Shown here: positions 1 through 7,957 of the stretch, in pieces | Numbering within the stretch: the first letter of the stretch is position 1 | Layout of the letters: each line of letters opens with the position of its first letter | DNA from: CAZNYN01 sp964577295 | Lineage (GTDB): Bacteria; Synergistota; Synergistia; Synergistales; Synergistaceae | Length of the DNA stretch: 64,000 nt | Reading direction: 5' to 3' | Assembly (NCBI GenBank): GCA_964577295.1 | Contig: CAZNYN010000007.1 | Coordinates: forward strand, 1 to 64,000 | Made by a program: the position numbers and the translations under genes | Notes under the pieces: model-generated | Database searches by the model: none | What the model saw: the letters and a program-made list of their open reading frames with translations, nothing else | What the model was told of the DNA's origin: nothing

Positions 1-10
1 CCATAAACCC

Positions 11-39
11 TTGCTATATCTAACTTTGTCGACTAGAAT
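11..39 (+). promoter_or_regulatory. Putative sigma-70 promoter of the first operon
   Basis: A -35-like TTGCTA (11-16) and a -10-like TAGAAT (34-39) are separated by 17 bases, leaving a leader of about 60 bases before the first gene. Assigned by eye; no other element is visible in the first 100 bases. Confidence 0.45.
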
Positions 40-104
40 TCATACACGCTGGGGATGATAGATAAGTTATGCCCGGCGAACAAAATACCAAGGAGGAAGT
101 TAAT

Positions 105-653
105 ATGAAAAAGATAGTATGTATGCTTGTATTGCTGCTGGGATTTGCAGTTTCGGCATCAGCCGCAGAGCTGAAGACACCGATTATTGCAACAACATGC
201 GGACAGACACCCGGTGCTATGATGCTTAAGATGTCGGCCGTTCAGGCAAAGGTCACTCCCGCCGAGCACAACAACGCACTTACAGCCAAGGATCTTGCGG
301 GCAAAGGCTATAAGACACTCGTTGTAACGGCCGGAACAAGCGGAAAAGGCATGGGCGCAGCAGGAACAGATATCGACAAAGAAATCAAGCGCTGCGAAGC
401 TCTTATTAAAGAAGCCAAAAAGCTCGGCATGACAGTAATAGGAGCTCAGGTTGAAGGAATGGCGCGCCGCACGGACGCATCGGACATGAAGTCAATAAAG
501 GCTGTAATGCCCCTTTCCGACTATATCCTGATAATTGCTGACAGCAACAAAGACGGGTTTTTCACAAAGTATGCCAAAGAACTCGGCAAAGAGATGATAG
601 TTGCCAAGGACGCTCTCGACTTAGGTAAAAAACTCGCGGAACTGAAGAAGTAG
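105..653 (+). CDS. Exported DUF6305-like protein
   Basis: Predicted 182-residue exported protein. Residues 1-21 form a typical signal peptide (MKK, hydrophobic core, SASA), so the product should act outside the cytoplasmic membrane. The mature part alternates hydrophobic strands with helices (for example LVVTAGTSGKGMGAAGTD) like a small Rossmann-type fold. I recall this as a DUF6305-type protein common in Synergistota; its activity is not known. The start at 105 is preferred over an in-frame ATG at 69 because a strong AAGGAGG lies at 90-96 and the signal peptide then begins at residue 1. It is the first gene of a four-gene operon with a permease, a tiny membrane protein and a deacylase, so a role as substrate-binding or accessory partner of that permease is a reasonable inference. 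Confidence 0.75.
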   Translation: MKKIVCMLVLLLGFAVSASAAELKTPIIATTCGQTPGAMMLKMSAVQAKVTPAEHNNALTAKDLAGKGYKTLVVTAGTSGKGMGAAGTDIDKEIKRCEALIKEAKKLGMTVIGAQVEGMARRTDASDMKSIKAVMPLSDYILIIADSNKDGFFTKYAKELGKEMIVAKDALDLGKKLAELKK

Positions 654-665
654 AAGGCGTATCAT

Positions 666-1964
666 ATGTTCACTTACGCCTACACCATTTTGGCCATCAT
701 TGTGGTGGTCTTTCTTATAGCCAAGCTAAAGCTGACAACAGAGCTTTCCATGCTTGCGTCGGCCTGCGCGGCGGCTCTTTATCACGGTGTGGTGTATTCG
801 GGAGAGATTCTCCCGATACGCCATCTCGTGGAGGGAATGTTTACATATTTTGACGTATGCCTGATTTTTATTACAGCGACATTCTTTATGACACTTGTGA
901 AGGAATCCGGCGGAGTCGCTTTTATCGTGCGCAGAATAGTTGCCACGTTTAAAAGCCGCCGTGCGATATGCCTCCTTCTGCTCACCCTTGTCATGCTTAT
1001 CCCCGGCGCACTTACCGGTTCCGGAGCTACTACGGTTCTTACCGTAGGAGGACTTGTCGGTTCGGTCTTGGCAGTCATGGGAGTAAATGAAACAAAGAGA
1101 ACCGCGGCTATCTTCCTTACCGCCGCAATGAGCGCAGCAGCCCCTCCCATTAACCTCTGGGCCATGATGGCAGCCGCAGGCGCGAACATGCCTTATGTCG
1201 GCTTTACTTATCCGCTGGCCGTTCTTTCAATATTCGGCGCTGTGTTTTCTATGTTCTACCTTGCATGGAAAGGTACACCCATCGACGAGAAGCAGGTACT
1301 TGATATCCTGCCCGAACCGCCGGAAAAGATGTGCTGGGGACGCGTTGTTCTTCCCTTCGCGGTACTCTGCGGATTGATAGTGGCGGGGCGTGTCGCTCCC
1401 TTCAGCTTCCCGATTATGGGTCTTCCACTTATATTCGTTCTCTCTTCTATAGTCATGCTTGCGGTAAGCCCGATCAAACTTAATGTTTGGACAGTTGCCA
1501 CAAACACAGTCCGCAACCTTCTTCCCCTTGTCGGAATCATGGTTGTTGTCGGAGCTTTGAATCAGGTTATGGCTCTTACGGGAGCACGTGGGCTTATATC
1601 TCTTTTGATAGTAACCCTGCCTCTTACGACACTCTTTGCGACACTGTTCTTTATCCTTCCTCTCTCGGAAGGACTGCTTCAGTACGCTGTCGCCCCTCTT
1701 ATCGGAGTTCCGCTCATAATGCTCTTCAATATGAGAGGACTTGATCCGATAATAGCGCTTTCCGCCATGTCAGTTCTGTGGCCGCTCGGAGACTGTCTGC
1801 CGCCTACCGCCGTTGTAGGAAGAGCATCCGTAATGGAGCTTAACTACAAAGGTCAGTACTACAAAGAATTCGTGGCCGCTTGTACGGTTCCGTTTATTGC
1901 AATAGCGACAGCATGCACACTGTTCCTTGTTTTCAGCAAGGCTCTGTCGTTCTTGGCCAAGTAG
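666..1964 (+). CDS. Polytopic permease of TRAP-large-subunit/ion-transporter type
   Basis: A 432-residue, very hydrophobic protein with roughly ten to twelve predicted membrane spans in two similar halves, a design seen in DctM-type and related ion-transporter families. The stretch around residues 112-135 (PGALTGSGATTVLTVGG) and the following AAPPINLW resemble the loop signatures of DctM-like permeases. It starts 12 bases after the DUF6305-like gene and is followed by a 54-residue membrane protein and an M14-type deacylase, so the four are co-transcribed. The substrate is not shown by sequence; the linked deacylase suggests an organic or amino acid. No classic TRAP binding protein (DctP) is present, which argues against a standard TRAP system. 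Confidence 0.7.
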   Translation: MFTYAYTILAIIVVVFLIAKLKLTTELSMLASACAAALYHGVVYSGEILPIRHLVEGMFTYFDVCLIFITATFFMTLVKESGGVAFIVRRIVATFKSRRAICLLLLTLVMLIPGALTGSGATTVLTVGGLVGSVLAVMGVNETKRTAAIFLTAAMSAAAPPINLWAMMAAAGANMPYVGFTYPLAVLSIFGAVFSMFYLAWKGTPIDEKQVLDILPEPPEKMCWGRVVLPFAVLCGLIVAGRVAPFSFPIMGLPLIFVLSSIVMLAVSPIKLNVWTVATNTVRNLLPLVGIMVVVGALNQVMALTGARGLISLLIVTLPLTTLFATLFFILPLSEGLLQYAVAPLIGVPLIMLFNMRGLDPIIALSAMSVLWPLGDCLPPTAVVGRASVMELNYKGQYYKEFVAACTVPFIAIATACTLFLVFSKALSFLAK

Positions 1965-1981
1965 ACAGAGGAGGAATGAAG

Positions 1982-2146
1982 ATGTTAGCTTTAAACAGCT
2001 TGATAACATGTTCGTACTACGCAATTGCGGCTTTCTTTACCGCCGCAATCTGCTGGAATGCTTATAAGACAAAGAACGCTCAGGAATCTATTCTCTACAT
2101 AATAGTTCTTATTCCTTTTGTTCTCCGTCTTCTTCGCATAAAGTAG
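1982..2146 (+). CDS. 54-residue double-spanning membrane protein
   Basis: Short coding sequence with two hydrophobic segments (about residues 6-22 and 36-48) and a basic C-terminus (RLLRIK). A strong AGAGGAGGA lies at 1967-1975, giving good spacing to ATG 1982; an in-frame ATG at 1976 is too close to it. The stop is immediately followed by the start region of the deacylase gene. Size, topology and position between permease and deacylase suggest a small subunit of the same transporter, analogous to the small membrane subunit of TRAP systems, but no family is recognised. Confidence 0.7.
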   Translation: MLALNSLITCSYYAIAAFFTAAICWNAYKTKNAQESILYIIVLIPFVLRLLRIK

Positions 2147-2155
2147 GTGCCTTTT

Positions 2156-3319
2156 ATGAATATGACAAATAAAGTAAAAATTATTGCTTTGATAGTTGCC
2201 GTAGCCGCAGCTTCCGTCGCGGGTTCGAGCTTCTACAAGATGCGCCACTTCCAGGAACCGACAGTTATCGGAGAACAGACCACGGTAAAGAAGCTCTCCG
2301 ACTACGAGCCTCAGATGAAGGGTTCTGTCAACGACAGCAACATTTATATCATTGACAGCGGCAAGCCCGGCGGAACAATAATGGTTATCGGAAGCACACA
2401 CCCCGAAGAGCCTGCCACAAATATTTCGACCGCTCTTCTCATAGAGAACGCCAAACTTGACGCGGGACGCCTCATTGTGGTAAACCGCGCGAACAGAAGC
2501 GCCTCTCTTACCACGAGAAACGGCGAAGCCTACACGGAATACTGCAGCATAGAGACACCGTGGGGCAAAAAGACATGGCGCGTAGGCGACCGTTCGGCAA
2601 GCCAGCTTGACTCATGGCCCGACCCGGAAGTCTACATCCACTATCCGAGCGGACAGATGCTCGCCTATATGGATATCCGCAACCTGAACAGAACATGGCC
2701 GGGACGCAAAAACGGACTTATCGTCGAGCGTACATGCGCGGCTTACACAAAGCTCATAGAAGCCGAGAAAGTTGACCTCTTTATTGACCTTCACGAAGCT
2801 GAGCTTGAGTATCCCGTCATCAACACGGTCGTAACCCATGAAAAGGGACAGGAGATAGCTGCCATGACCTCCATGACCCTTACAGCGGAGGAGTTCCCGG
2901 TTCCTCTTAATATGGAATTCTCCCCGAAAGCTCTTCACGGCCTTTCCCACCGCGAAGTCGGAGATCACACAAGAGCGATATCCATACTCTTTGAAGTCGC
3001 AGAGCCCTATCTTGACCGTATCCGCGGCATCACGGACGAGAAGCTCGTTATGACAGGCAAAGACGAATTTGTCGTTACGGCAGGCAAACACGGCCTTCTC
3101 TACTCGCCCATCGATGAAAACGGATGGCCCATAGATCAGCGCGTAGGACGCCACCTCTCCAGCATTCTGAAGAGTACGGAAGTGTTCAGCATGCTGAATC
3201 CCGATAAGGCAGTCACAATTACCGACGTCCCCAAGTATGCGGAAGTAGTTGAAAAGGGACTGGGCGCTTTCTTTAAAGATCCCTCAAAAGCTCCCGCAGA
3301 TAAGGTTATTTTCGATTAA
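2156..3319 (+). CDS. Membrane-anchored M14-type deacylase (succinylglutamate desuccinylase/aspartoacylase-like)
   Basis: 387-residue protein with an N-terminal hydrophobic segment (residues 6-26) that should export or anchor it. Zinc-enzyme features of the AstE/AspA branch of the M14 superfamily follow in order: GSTHPEEP with His82 and Glu85, NRTWPG at 178-183, DLHE with His213, and FEVAEP with the likely catalytic Glu280. The family hydrolyses amide bonds of N-acyl amino acids. Start chosen at ATG 2156 with AGGTG at 2145-2149; GTG 2147 is an alternative. Being outside the cytoplasm and co-transcribed with a permease, it may release an amino acid or acid that the permease then imports. The precise substrate is unknown. 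Confidence 0.7.
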   Translation: MNMTNKVKIIALIVAVAAASVAGSSFYKMRHFQEPTVIGEQTTVKKLSDYEPQMKGSVNDSNIYIIDSGKPGGTIMVIGSTHPEEPATNISTALLIENAKLDAGRLIVVNRANRSASLTTRNGEAYTEYCSIETPWGKKTWRVGDRSASQLDSWPDPEVYIHYPSGQMLAYMDIRNLNRTWPGRKNGLIVERTCAAYTKLIEAEKVDLFIDLHEAELEYPVINTVVTHEKGQEIAAMTSMTLTAEEFPVPLNMEFSPKALHGLSHREVGDHTRAISILFEVAEPYLDRIRGITDEKLVMTGKDEFVVTAGKHGLLYSPIDENGWPIDQRVGRHLSSILKSTEVFSMLNPDKAVTITDVPKYAEVVEKGLGAFFKDPSKAPADKVIFD

Positions 3320-3339
3320 GCTTCATTATTTTTAAAGCA

Positions 3340-3361
3340 ATGGGGGAGTCAAATCCCCCAT
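3340..3361 (+). other. Stable hairpin between the first operon and the first C69 gene
   Basis: Perfect 8-base stem (ATGGGGGA/TCCCCCAT) with a 6-base loop. It is not followed by a run of T, so it is more likely a transcript-stabilising or partial-termination structure than a classic terminator. Confidence 0.5.
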
Positions 3362-3406
3362 GACTTTGTACAAAATTATGTTTTAAGAAGGAGTGTTATG
3401 TAAGTC

Positions 3407-5056
3407 ATGAAATCAGTTTCAAGAAAAGTAATGTTTTTCGCGCTGTTTATGTTCATGATGGCATTCGTTGCACAGGCTGACGCCTGCACAGTCGTAATGG
3501 CGGGCAAAAAAGCCACAGCCAAAGGCGACGTGCTCGTCTCCTACACATGCGACGGATGGTACGACCACCGCCTCACAGTAGTTCCCGGATCAGTGAACCC
3601 CAAAGGTTCAAAGACCCCCATCTACAAGAACATATGCTACCAGACACAGCCCACACGTCCTCTCGATAAGGTAGGAGAAATCCCCCAGGCCGAGAAGACA
3701 TACACCTACTTCCATGCAGGCTACCCCGTAATGAACGAGAAATCAGTAGTTATGGGCGAGTTCACATGGGGCGGACGCGAAGAGAACGAATGCCCGACAG
3801 CAATGATGATGATCGAGCAGCTTCAGGTTCTCGGTCTCCAGCGCGGCGCCACAGCACGCGAAGCCATCAAAGTCATGGGCGCGCTTGCTGAGAAGTACGG
3901 CTATGCCGACGGCGGCGAAGCCCTTGCCGTCGCTGACGAAAAAGAAGTCTGGCTCTTTGAGATAACAGGCCCCGGACCCCTTTGGAACGCGGAGAGCGGC
4001 AAGCCCGGCGCAGTATGGGCCGCAGTTCGTATCCCCGATGACAAGTATGCCATGGGATCAAACCGCTCACGCATCGCAGAAATCAACTTCAACGACAAAG
4101 ACAACTTTATGTATTCTTCAAACATCAAAGATTTCGCGAAGGACATGGGCTGGTGGAAAGAGGGAGAGAAATTCGTCTTCCACAAAATCTACAACCCCAC
4201 ACCTTACGGATCACCCTACTACCAGCAGCGCCGCGAGTGGCGCGCATACGGTCTTCTTACGCCCAGCGTGAAGCTTGACCCCAATGCGAAGGAACAGTAT
4301 CCTCTCTTCCAGAAGCCCGATAAGCCCCTCAAAGTTCAGGATCTTATGAACGTAAACCGCGACTACCTTGAAGGCACACGTTTTGACCTCACAAAGGGAC
4401 TCGCAGCAGGCCCCTTCGGTTCACCGACACGCTACCCGACAGGCAGAGACCAGAAGCCCGAGAACCGCAAAGGCAACGACTGGGATCGCCCCATTTCCCT
4501 CTTCCGCTGCTCATACAGCATAGTGGCACAGGTAAGACCCAATATGCCCGAAGAGATAGCTGCTGTAACATGGTTTGGCTTTGACCAGCCCCACACATCT
4601 GTCTACATGCCCGTATACGCCGGAACAAAGTCACTTCCGAAGGCAATGGCAGTCTATGACCGCGCTAAGTTCAACCAGGAATCGACATTCTGGGCATTCA
4701 ACTTCGTAGGCAACTGGGCAGACCTTAAGCATTCCTACATGATTAAGGACATCCGCGCAAAGCAGGCTGAACTCGAAAACGGATTCTTCAGCACACTTCC
4801 CGCGACAGACAAGGCCTTCATGGCGAAGTACAAAGCCAAGAAGACAGCCGAAGGCTCAGAGCTCATCACATCATATGTCAACGCCAACATGAACAAGGTT
4901 CACAAGGAATGGTGGGCACTTGCATGGGATCTCGTAGGCAAGTACTCAGACGGATATGTCATCGATGACAAGGGCAAGGCGACAACAGTCGGCTACCCGA
5001 CAGAATGGCTCACAGAAGTAGGATTCGGCAACAACGACGCCGAGCCCAAGAAGTAG
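3407..5056 (+). CDS. Secreted C69-family dipeptidase, paralogue 1
   Basis: 549-residue member of the C69 (PepD/U34) dipeptidase family, N-terminal-nucleophile hydrolases that cleave dipeptides. Residues 1-26 are a signal peptide ending ADA, directly followed by Cys27 in CTVVMAGKKAT, the expected nucleophile. Signal peptidase cleavage alone would therefore expose the catalytic cysteine at the N-terminus (inference). Family-typical blocks follow: SYTCDGWYDHR, VIGEHTWGGR-like (here VMGEFTWGGR) and EVWLFEITGPG. It is the first of three tandem paralogues with nearly identical C-termini (NNDAEPKK). AAGGAG (3388-3393) lies 13 bases before this ATG, with an ATG-TAA pair in between at 3398-3403. A terminator follows, so it is probably expressed separately from paralogue 2. 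Confidence 0.9.
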   Translation: MKSVSRKVMFFALFMFMMAFVAQADACTVVMAGKKATAKGDVLVSYTCDGWYDHRLTVVPGSVNPKGSKTPIYKNICYQTQPTRPLDKVGEIPQAEKTYTYFHAGYPVMNEKSVVMGEFTWGGREENECPTAMMMIEQLQVLGLQRGATAREAIKVMGALAEKYGYADGGEALAVADEKEVWLFEITGPGPLWNAESGKPGAVWAAVRIPDDKYAMGSNRSRIAEINFNDKDNFMYSSNIKDFAKDMGWWKEGEKFVFHKIYNPTPYGSPYYQQRREWRAYGLLTPSVKLDPNAKEQYPLFQKPDKPLKVQDLMNVNRDYLEGTRFDLTKGLAAGPFGSPTRYPTGRDQKPENRKGNDWDRPISLFRCSYSIVAQVRPNMPEEIAAVTWFGFDQPHTSVYMPVYAGTKSLPKAMAVYDRAKFNQESTFWAFNFVGNWADLKHSYMIKDIRAKQAELENGFFSTLPATDKAFMAKYKAKKTAEGSELITSYVNANMNKVHKEWWALAWDLVGKYSDGYVIDDKGKATTVGYPTEWLTEVGFGNNDAEPKK

Positions 5057-5086
5057 CATCTGCTTTTTTTACCAAGCTTAAAATCA

Positions 5087-5123
5087 AAACCGAGGTTCGT
5101 ATTGTTGCGGCCTCGGTTTTTTT
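5087..5123 (+). terminator. Rho-independent terminator after C69 paralogue 1
   Basis: AAACCGAGG (5087-5095) pairs with CCTCGGTTT (5111-5119), followed by a run of T. Confidence 0.85.
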
Positions 5124-5212
5124 CAGAACTTAGCCTCACATATATCCGGAGATAAAGTCTTAGTTACTTTGACAGCTTCCAAAAGAAGAAGATCATAAGG
5201 AGTGTATTTTAA

Positions 5213-6871
5213 GTGATAAAGCTGCTTTCTAAGAAGAGCGCTCTTTGCGCGATGCTGATTTTCACCTCTGTGCTCGTCAGTTCGGCATCAGATGCCTGTA
5301 CTCTCGTAATGGCGGGCAAAAAGGCCACAGCAACGGGAGATGTTATGGTTTCCTACACATGCGACGGATGGTATGACCACCGTCTGGTTGTAGTTCCCGG
5401 CAAAGACAACAAAGACGGGGCAACAACTCCGATATACAAAGACGGATGCATACAGACGCGCCCCGACCGCAAGCTCCTCAAAGTGGGAGATATCCCCGAA
5501 GCAAAGAAGACATACACCTACTTCCATGTAGGATATCCCATTATGAATGAGAAATCGGTCGTAATAGGAGAGCATACATGGGGCGGACGCGATGAGAGCG
5601 AATGCCCGACAGCCATGATGATGATTGAACAGCTTGAAGCATTGGGACTTCAGCGCGGAGCCACAGCTCGCGAAACTGTTCAGATTATGGGAGCCCTCGC
5701 GGAGAAATACGGTTATGCCGACGGCGGTGAAGCATTGGGCGTCGCAGACAAAAACGAAGTATGGCTCTTTGAGATAACAGGCCCCGGGCCTCTTTGGAAC
5801 ACAGAAAGCGGCAAGCCCGGCGCAGTATGGGCGGCAGTCCGTATTCCCGACGACAAATATGCGATGGGTGCGAACCGCTCACGCATCGGCGAAATAGACT
5901 TTAACGACAAAGCAAACTTCATGTACTCCTCAAACATCAAAGACGTGGCTAAGGACATGGGCTGGTGGAAAGAGGGAGAAAAGTTTGTATTCCATGAAAT
6001 ATACGATCCCGAAGTGGAGGGACGTTCACCATATATTTGCCAGCGCCGTGAGTGGAGGGCATATAATCTGCTCTCACCGAGCGTGAAGCTTGCAGAAAAT
6101 TCAAAGGCTTACTACCCCCTTTTCCAGAAACCGGACAAGCCTATCGAACTGAAAGACCTTATGAACCTCAACCGCGACTACCTTGAAGGCACACGTTTTG
6201 ACCTTACAAAGGGACTTGCCGCAGGACCTTTCGGTTCTCCCATGCGCAACACTGTAGGAAAGCCGCAGAAGCCCGAAAATCGTAAGGGCAACGACTGGAA
6301 CAGACCGATATCAATTTACCGCTGCTCATTCAGCATAGTCTCCCAGATAAGAGACAACATGCCGGAAGAAATAGCGGCTCTTACATGGTTCGGACTTGAT
6401 CAGCCCTCCACCTGCGTCTATATGCCTGTATATGCGGGAACAAAATCACTTCCGGCCTCACTTGCCGTATATGACAGAGCGAAGTTCAACAAAGACTCCA
6501 CATACTGGGCATTCAACCTCGTAGGCAACTGGGCGTCTTTGAAGTATTCCTACATGATAAAAGATATAAGAGCAAAACAGTCTGAGCTTGAGAACGGATT
6601 CTTTAAGAGTGCTCCCGCGGCAGAAAAGGCCTTTATGCAGAAGTACAGTGCCAATAAGAAGGACGAAGCCGCAAAAGATTTGACACTCTATGTCAATGAC
6701 AATGTGAACAAAGTTCACACAGAGTGGTGGAATCTCGCATGGCACCTTATCGGCAAATATGCAGACGGATATGTTATCGACGACAAGGGCAAGGCGACAA
6801 CAGTCGGCTATCCGACAGAGTGGCTCACAGAAGTAGGCTTCGGCAACAACGACGCCGAGCCCAAGAAGTAG
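5213..6871 (+). CDS. Secreted C69-family dipeptidase, paralogue 2
   Basis: 552-residue tandem paralogue of the preceding dipeptidase, closely similar along its whole length. The signal peptide ends SSASDA and the predicted nucleophile is Cys29 in CTLVMAGKKAT. It starts with GTG; AAGGAG at 5197-5202 is 10 bases upstream, and no better in-frame ATG exists before the signal peptide. It should hydrolyse dipeptides in the periplasm or outside the cell. A strong terminator follows, so this copy also has its own transcription unit. Differences from paralogue 1 are spread evenly, as expected for an established duplication rather than a recent one. Confidence 0.9.
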   Translation: MIKLLSKKSALCAMLIFTSVLVSSASDACTLVMAGKKATATGDVMVSYTCDGWYDHRLVVVPGKDNKDGATTPIYKDGCIQTRPDRKLLKVGDIPEAKKTYTYFHVGYPIMNEKSVVIGEHTWGGRDESECPTAMMMIEQLEALGLQRGATARETVQIMGALAEKYGYADGGEALGVADKNEVWLFEITGPGPLWNTESGKPGAVWAAVRIPDDKYAMGANRSRIGEIDFNDKANFMYSSNIKDVAKDMGWWKEGEKFVFHEIYDPEVEGRSPYICQRREWRAYNLLSPSVKLAENSKAYYPLFQKPDKPIELKDLMNLNRDYLEGTRFDLTKGLAAGPFGSPMRNTVGKPQKPENRKGNDWNRPISIYRCSFSIVSQIRDNMPEEIAALTWFGLDQPSTCVYMPVYAGTKSLPASLAVYDRAKFNKDSTYWAFNLVGNWASLKYSYMIKDIRAKQSELENGFFKSAPAAEKAFMQKYSANKKDEAAKDLTLYVNDNVNKVHTEWWNLAWHLIGKYADGYVIDDKGKATTVGYPTEWLTEVGFGNNDAEPKK

Positions 6872-6902
6872 AAATAACAGAAGATTTTTAAAGCTTAGCA
6901 AG

Positions 6903-6944
6903 ATAAAATCGGAGCTCGTTTAGGCGGGCTCCGATTTTATTTTG
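6903..6944 (+). terminator. Rho-independent terminator after C69 paralogue 2
   Basis: A 13-base stem (6903-6915 with 6928-6940, core AAAATCGGAGC/GCTCCGATTTT) followed by T-rich sequence. Confidence 0.85.
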
Positions 6945-7039
6945 CTGTTCTGCTGTTGTTTGTGTCCTGTTTGAGGTATTATCTTTTTTAGTTCCGTTAA
7001 ATATGGGAACGAGTCTGCTGTAAATCAGAGGTGGTAGCT

Positions 7040-7867
7040 TTGAGAGAAAAAGCGGCCGAACTTTTAAGGGCTAAAGCCATTGCAAAGTCAGGATATATGA
7101 CAGTACCGTTTTTTTATTGCAGAGAGGCTGCGAGAGAGTGCGGGCTCTCTGTTAGGGAGACGGAAATAATCGCTCTCGAAAACGGGATGTGTCCCACTCG
7201 TTACGAGCGCAGCATAGGGACTTTCGGTTTGGAAGGGCAGGCGCGCCTTCTGGCATCGAGAGCCGCGGTTATAGGCTGCGGAGGTCTCGGGGGCTGGATA
7301 ATAGAGATACTTGCAAGGGCGGGTGTGGGGGAGATTGTCATGGCTGACGGAGATGTTTTTGATGACAATAACCTCAATAGGCAGCTATATTCAAAAGAGT
7401 CGTCCATCGGCGAATCCAAGGCTCTTGCCGCAGCCGAAAGAGTAAGGGAGATAAACAGCGCAGTAGAAACATTTCCCTTTGAAGGGTATGTAAACAGTGA
7501 AAATGCAGCCGATATTTTAAAAGGCTCTTCTGTCGTTGTAGATGCACTTGACAGCAACAGAGCAAGAAGAGATGTCTTTGCCGCATGCAGGGAACTTAAC
7601 ATCCCCTTTGTCCATGGGGCGATAGGGGGATTTTTCGGTCAGACGGCGGTATTCTATCCCTCGGACACACCTCTTTGGTACTCTGATGACGTGCCGGACA
7701 AGGGAGCGGAGACTGAGACGGGCAACCCTTCCTTTACTCCCCCCTTTATTGCCTCTCTTGAAGCCTGTGAGGCTCTTAAAATACTTGCGGGGATGAACTC
7801 CGTTATCTCAAAAAAACTCTTGTGGTTTGACCTCGAAAGCGGAGATATGCAGAAGATAAAATTGTAA
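7040..7867 (+). CDS. ThiF/MoeB/HesA-family adenylyltransferase
   Basis: 275-residue E1-like protein. After about 60 N-terminal residues of unclear role comes the ATP-binding fold: AAVIGCGGLGG (about 75-85), then MADGDVF-DDNNLNRQLY (about 101-117) with the conserved Asp and Arg of ThiF/MoeB enzymes. Such proteins adenylate the C-terminus of ubiquitin-like sulfur carriers (ThiS/MoaD). The CxxC zinc pairs typical of MoeB are not visible, and no sulfur-carrier gene is adjacent, so the partner is unknown. Start is TTG 7040, correctly spaced after AGAGGTGG (7027-7034); GTG 7031 is within that ribosome site. It sits between two C69 dipeptidase genes, with no obvious functional link. Confidence 0.75.
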   Translation: MREKAAELLRAKAIAKSGYMTVPFFYCREAARECGLSVRETEIIALENGMCPTRYERSIGTFGLEGQARLLASRAAVIGCGGLGGWIIEILARAGVGEIVMADGDVFDDNNLNRQLYSKESSIGESKALAAAERVREINSAVETFPFEGYVNSENAADILKGSSVVVDALDSNRARRDVFAACRELNIPFVHGAIGGFFGQTAVFYPSDTPLWYSDDVPDKGAETETGNPSFTPPFIASLEACEALKILAGMNSVISKKLLWFDLESGDMQKIKL

Positions 7868-7916
7868 AATAATTACTTCTTTGTTATAAAAGTTCGGTAG
7901 AAATCCACGATTCTTT

Positions 7917-7925
7917 TGGTATAAT
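7917..7925 (+). promoter_or_regulatory. Extended -10 promoter of C69 paralogue 3
   Basis: TGG followed by a perfect TATAAT (7920-7925), about 30 bases before the start codon. The -35 region is weak, as is usual for extended -10 promoters. Confidence 0.6.
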
Positions 7926-7957
7926 TTCTGAGAAAGCGAAGAGGGGTGTCTATTCCA

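Noticed and set aside
666..1964. Standard TRAP transporter large subunit.
   Set aside because: The fold resembles DctM, but no DctP-type binding protein is adjacent and the small membrane protein is too short for DctQ; kept only as TRAP-like.
2156..3319. Zinc carboxypeptidase of the classical M14A type.
   Set aside because: The order HxxE, NRxxPG, DLHE and late Glu fits the AstE/AspA deacylase branch better.
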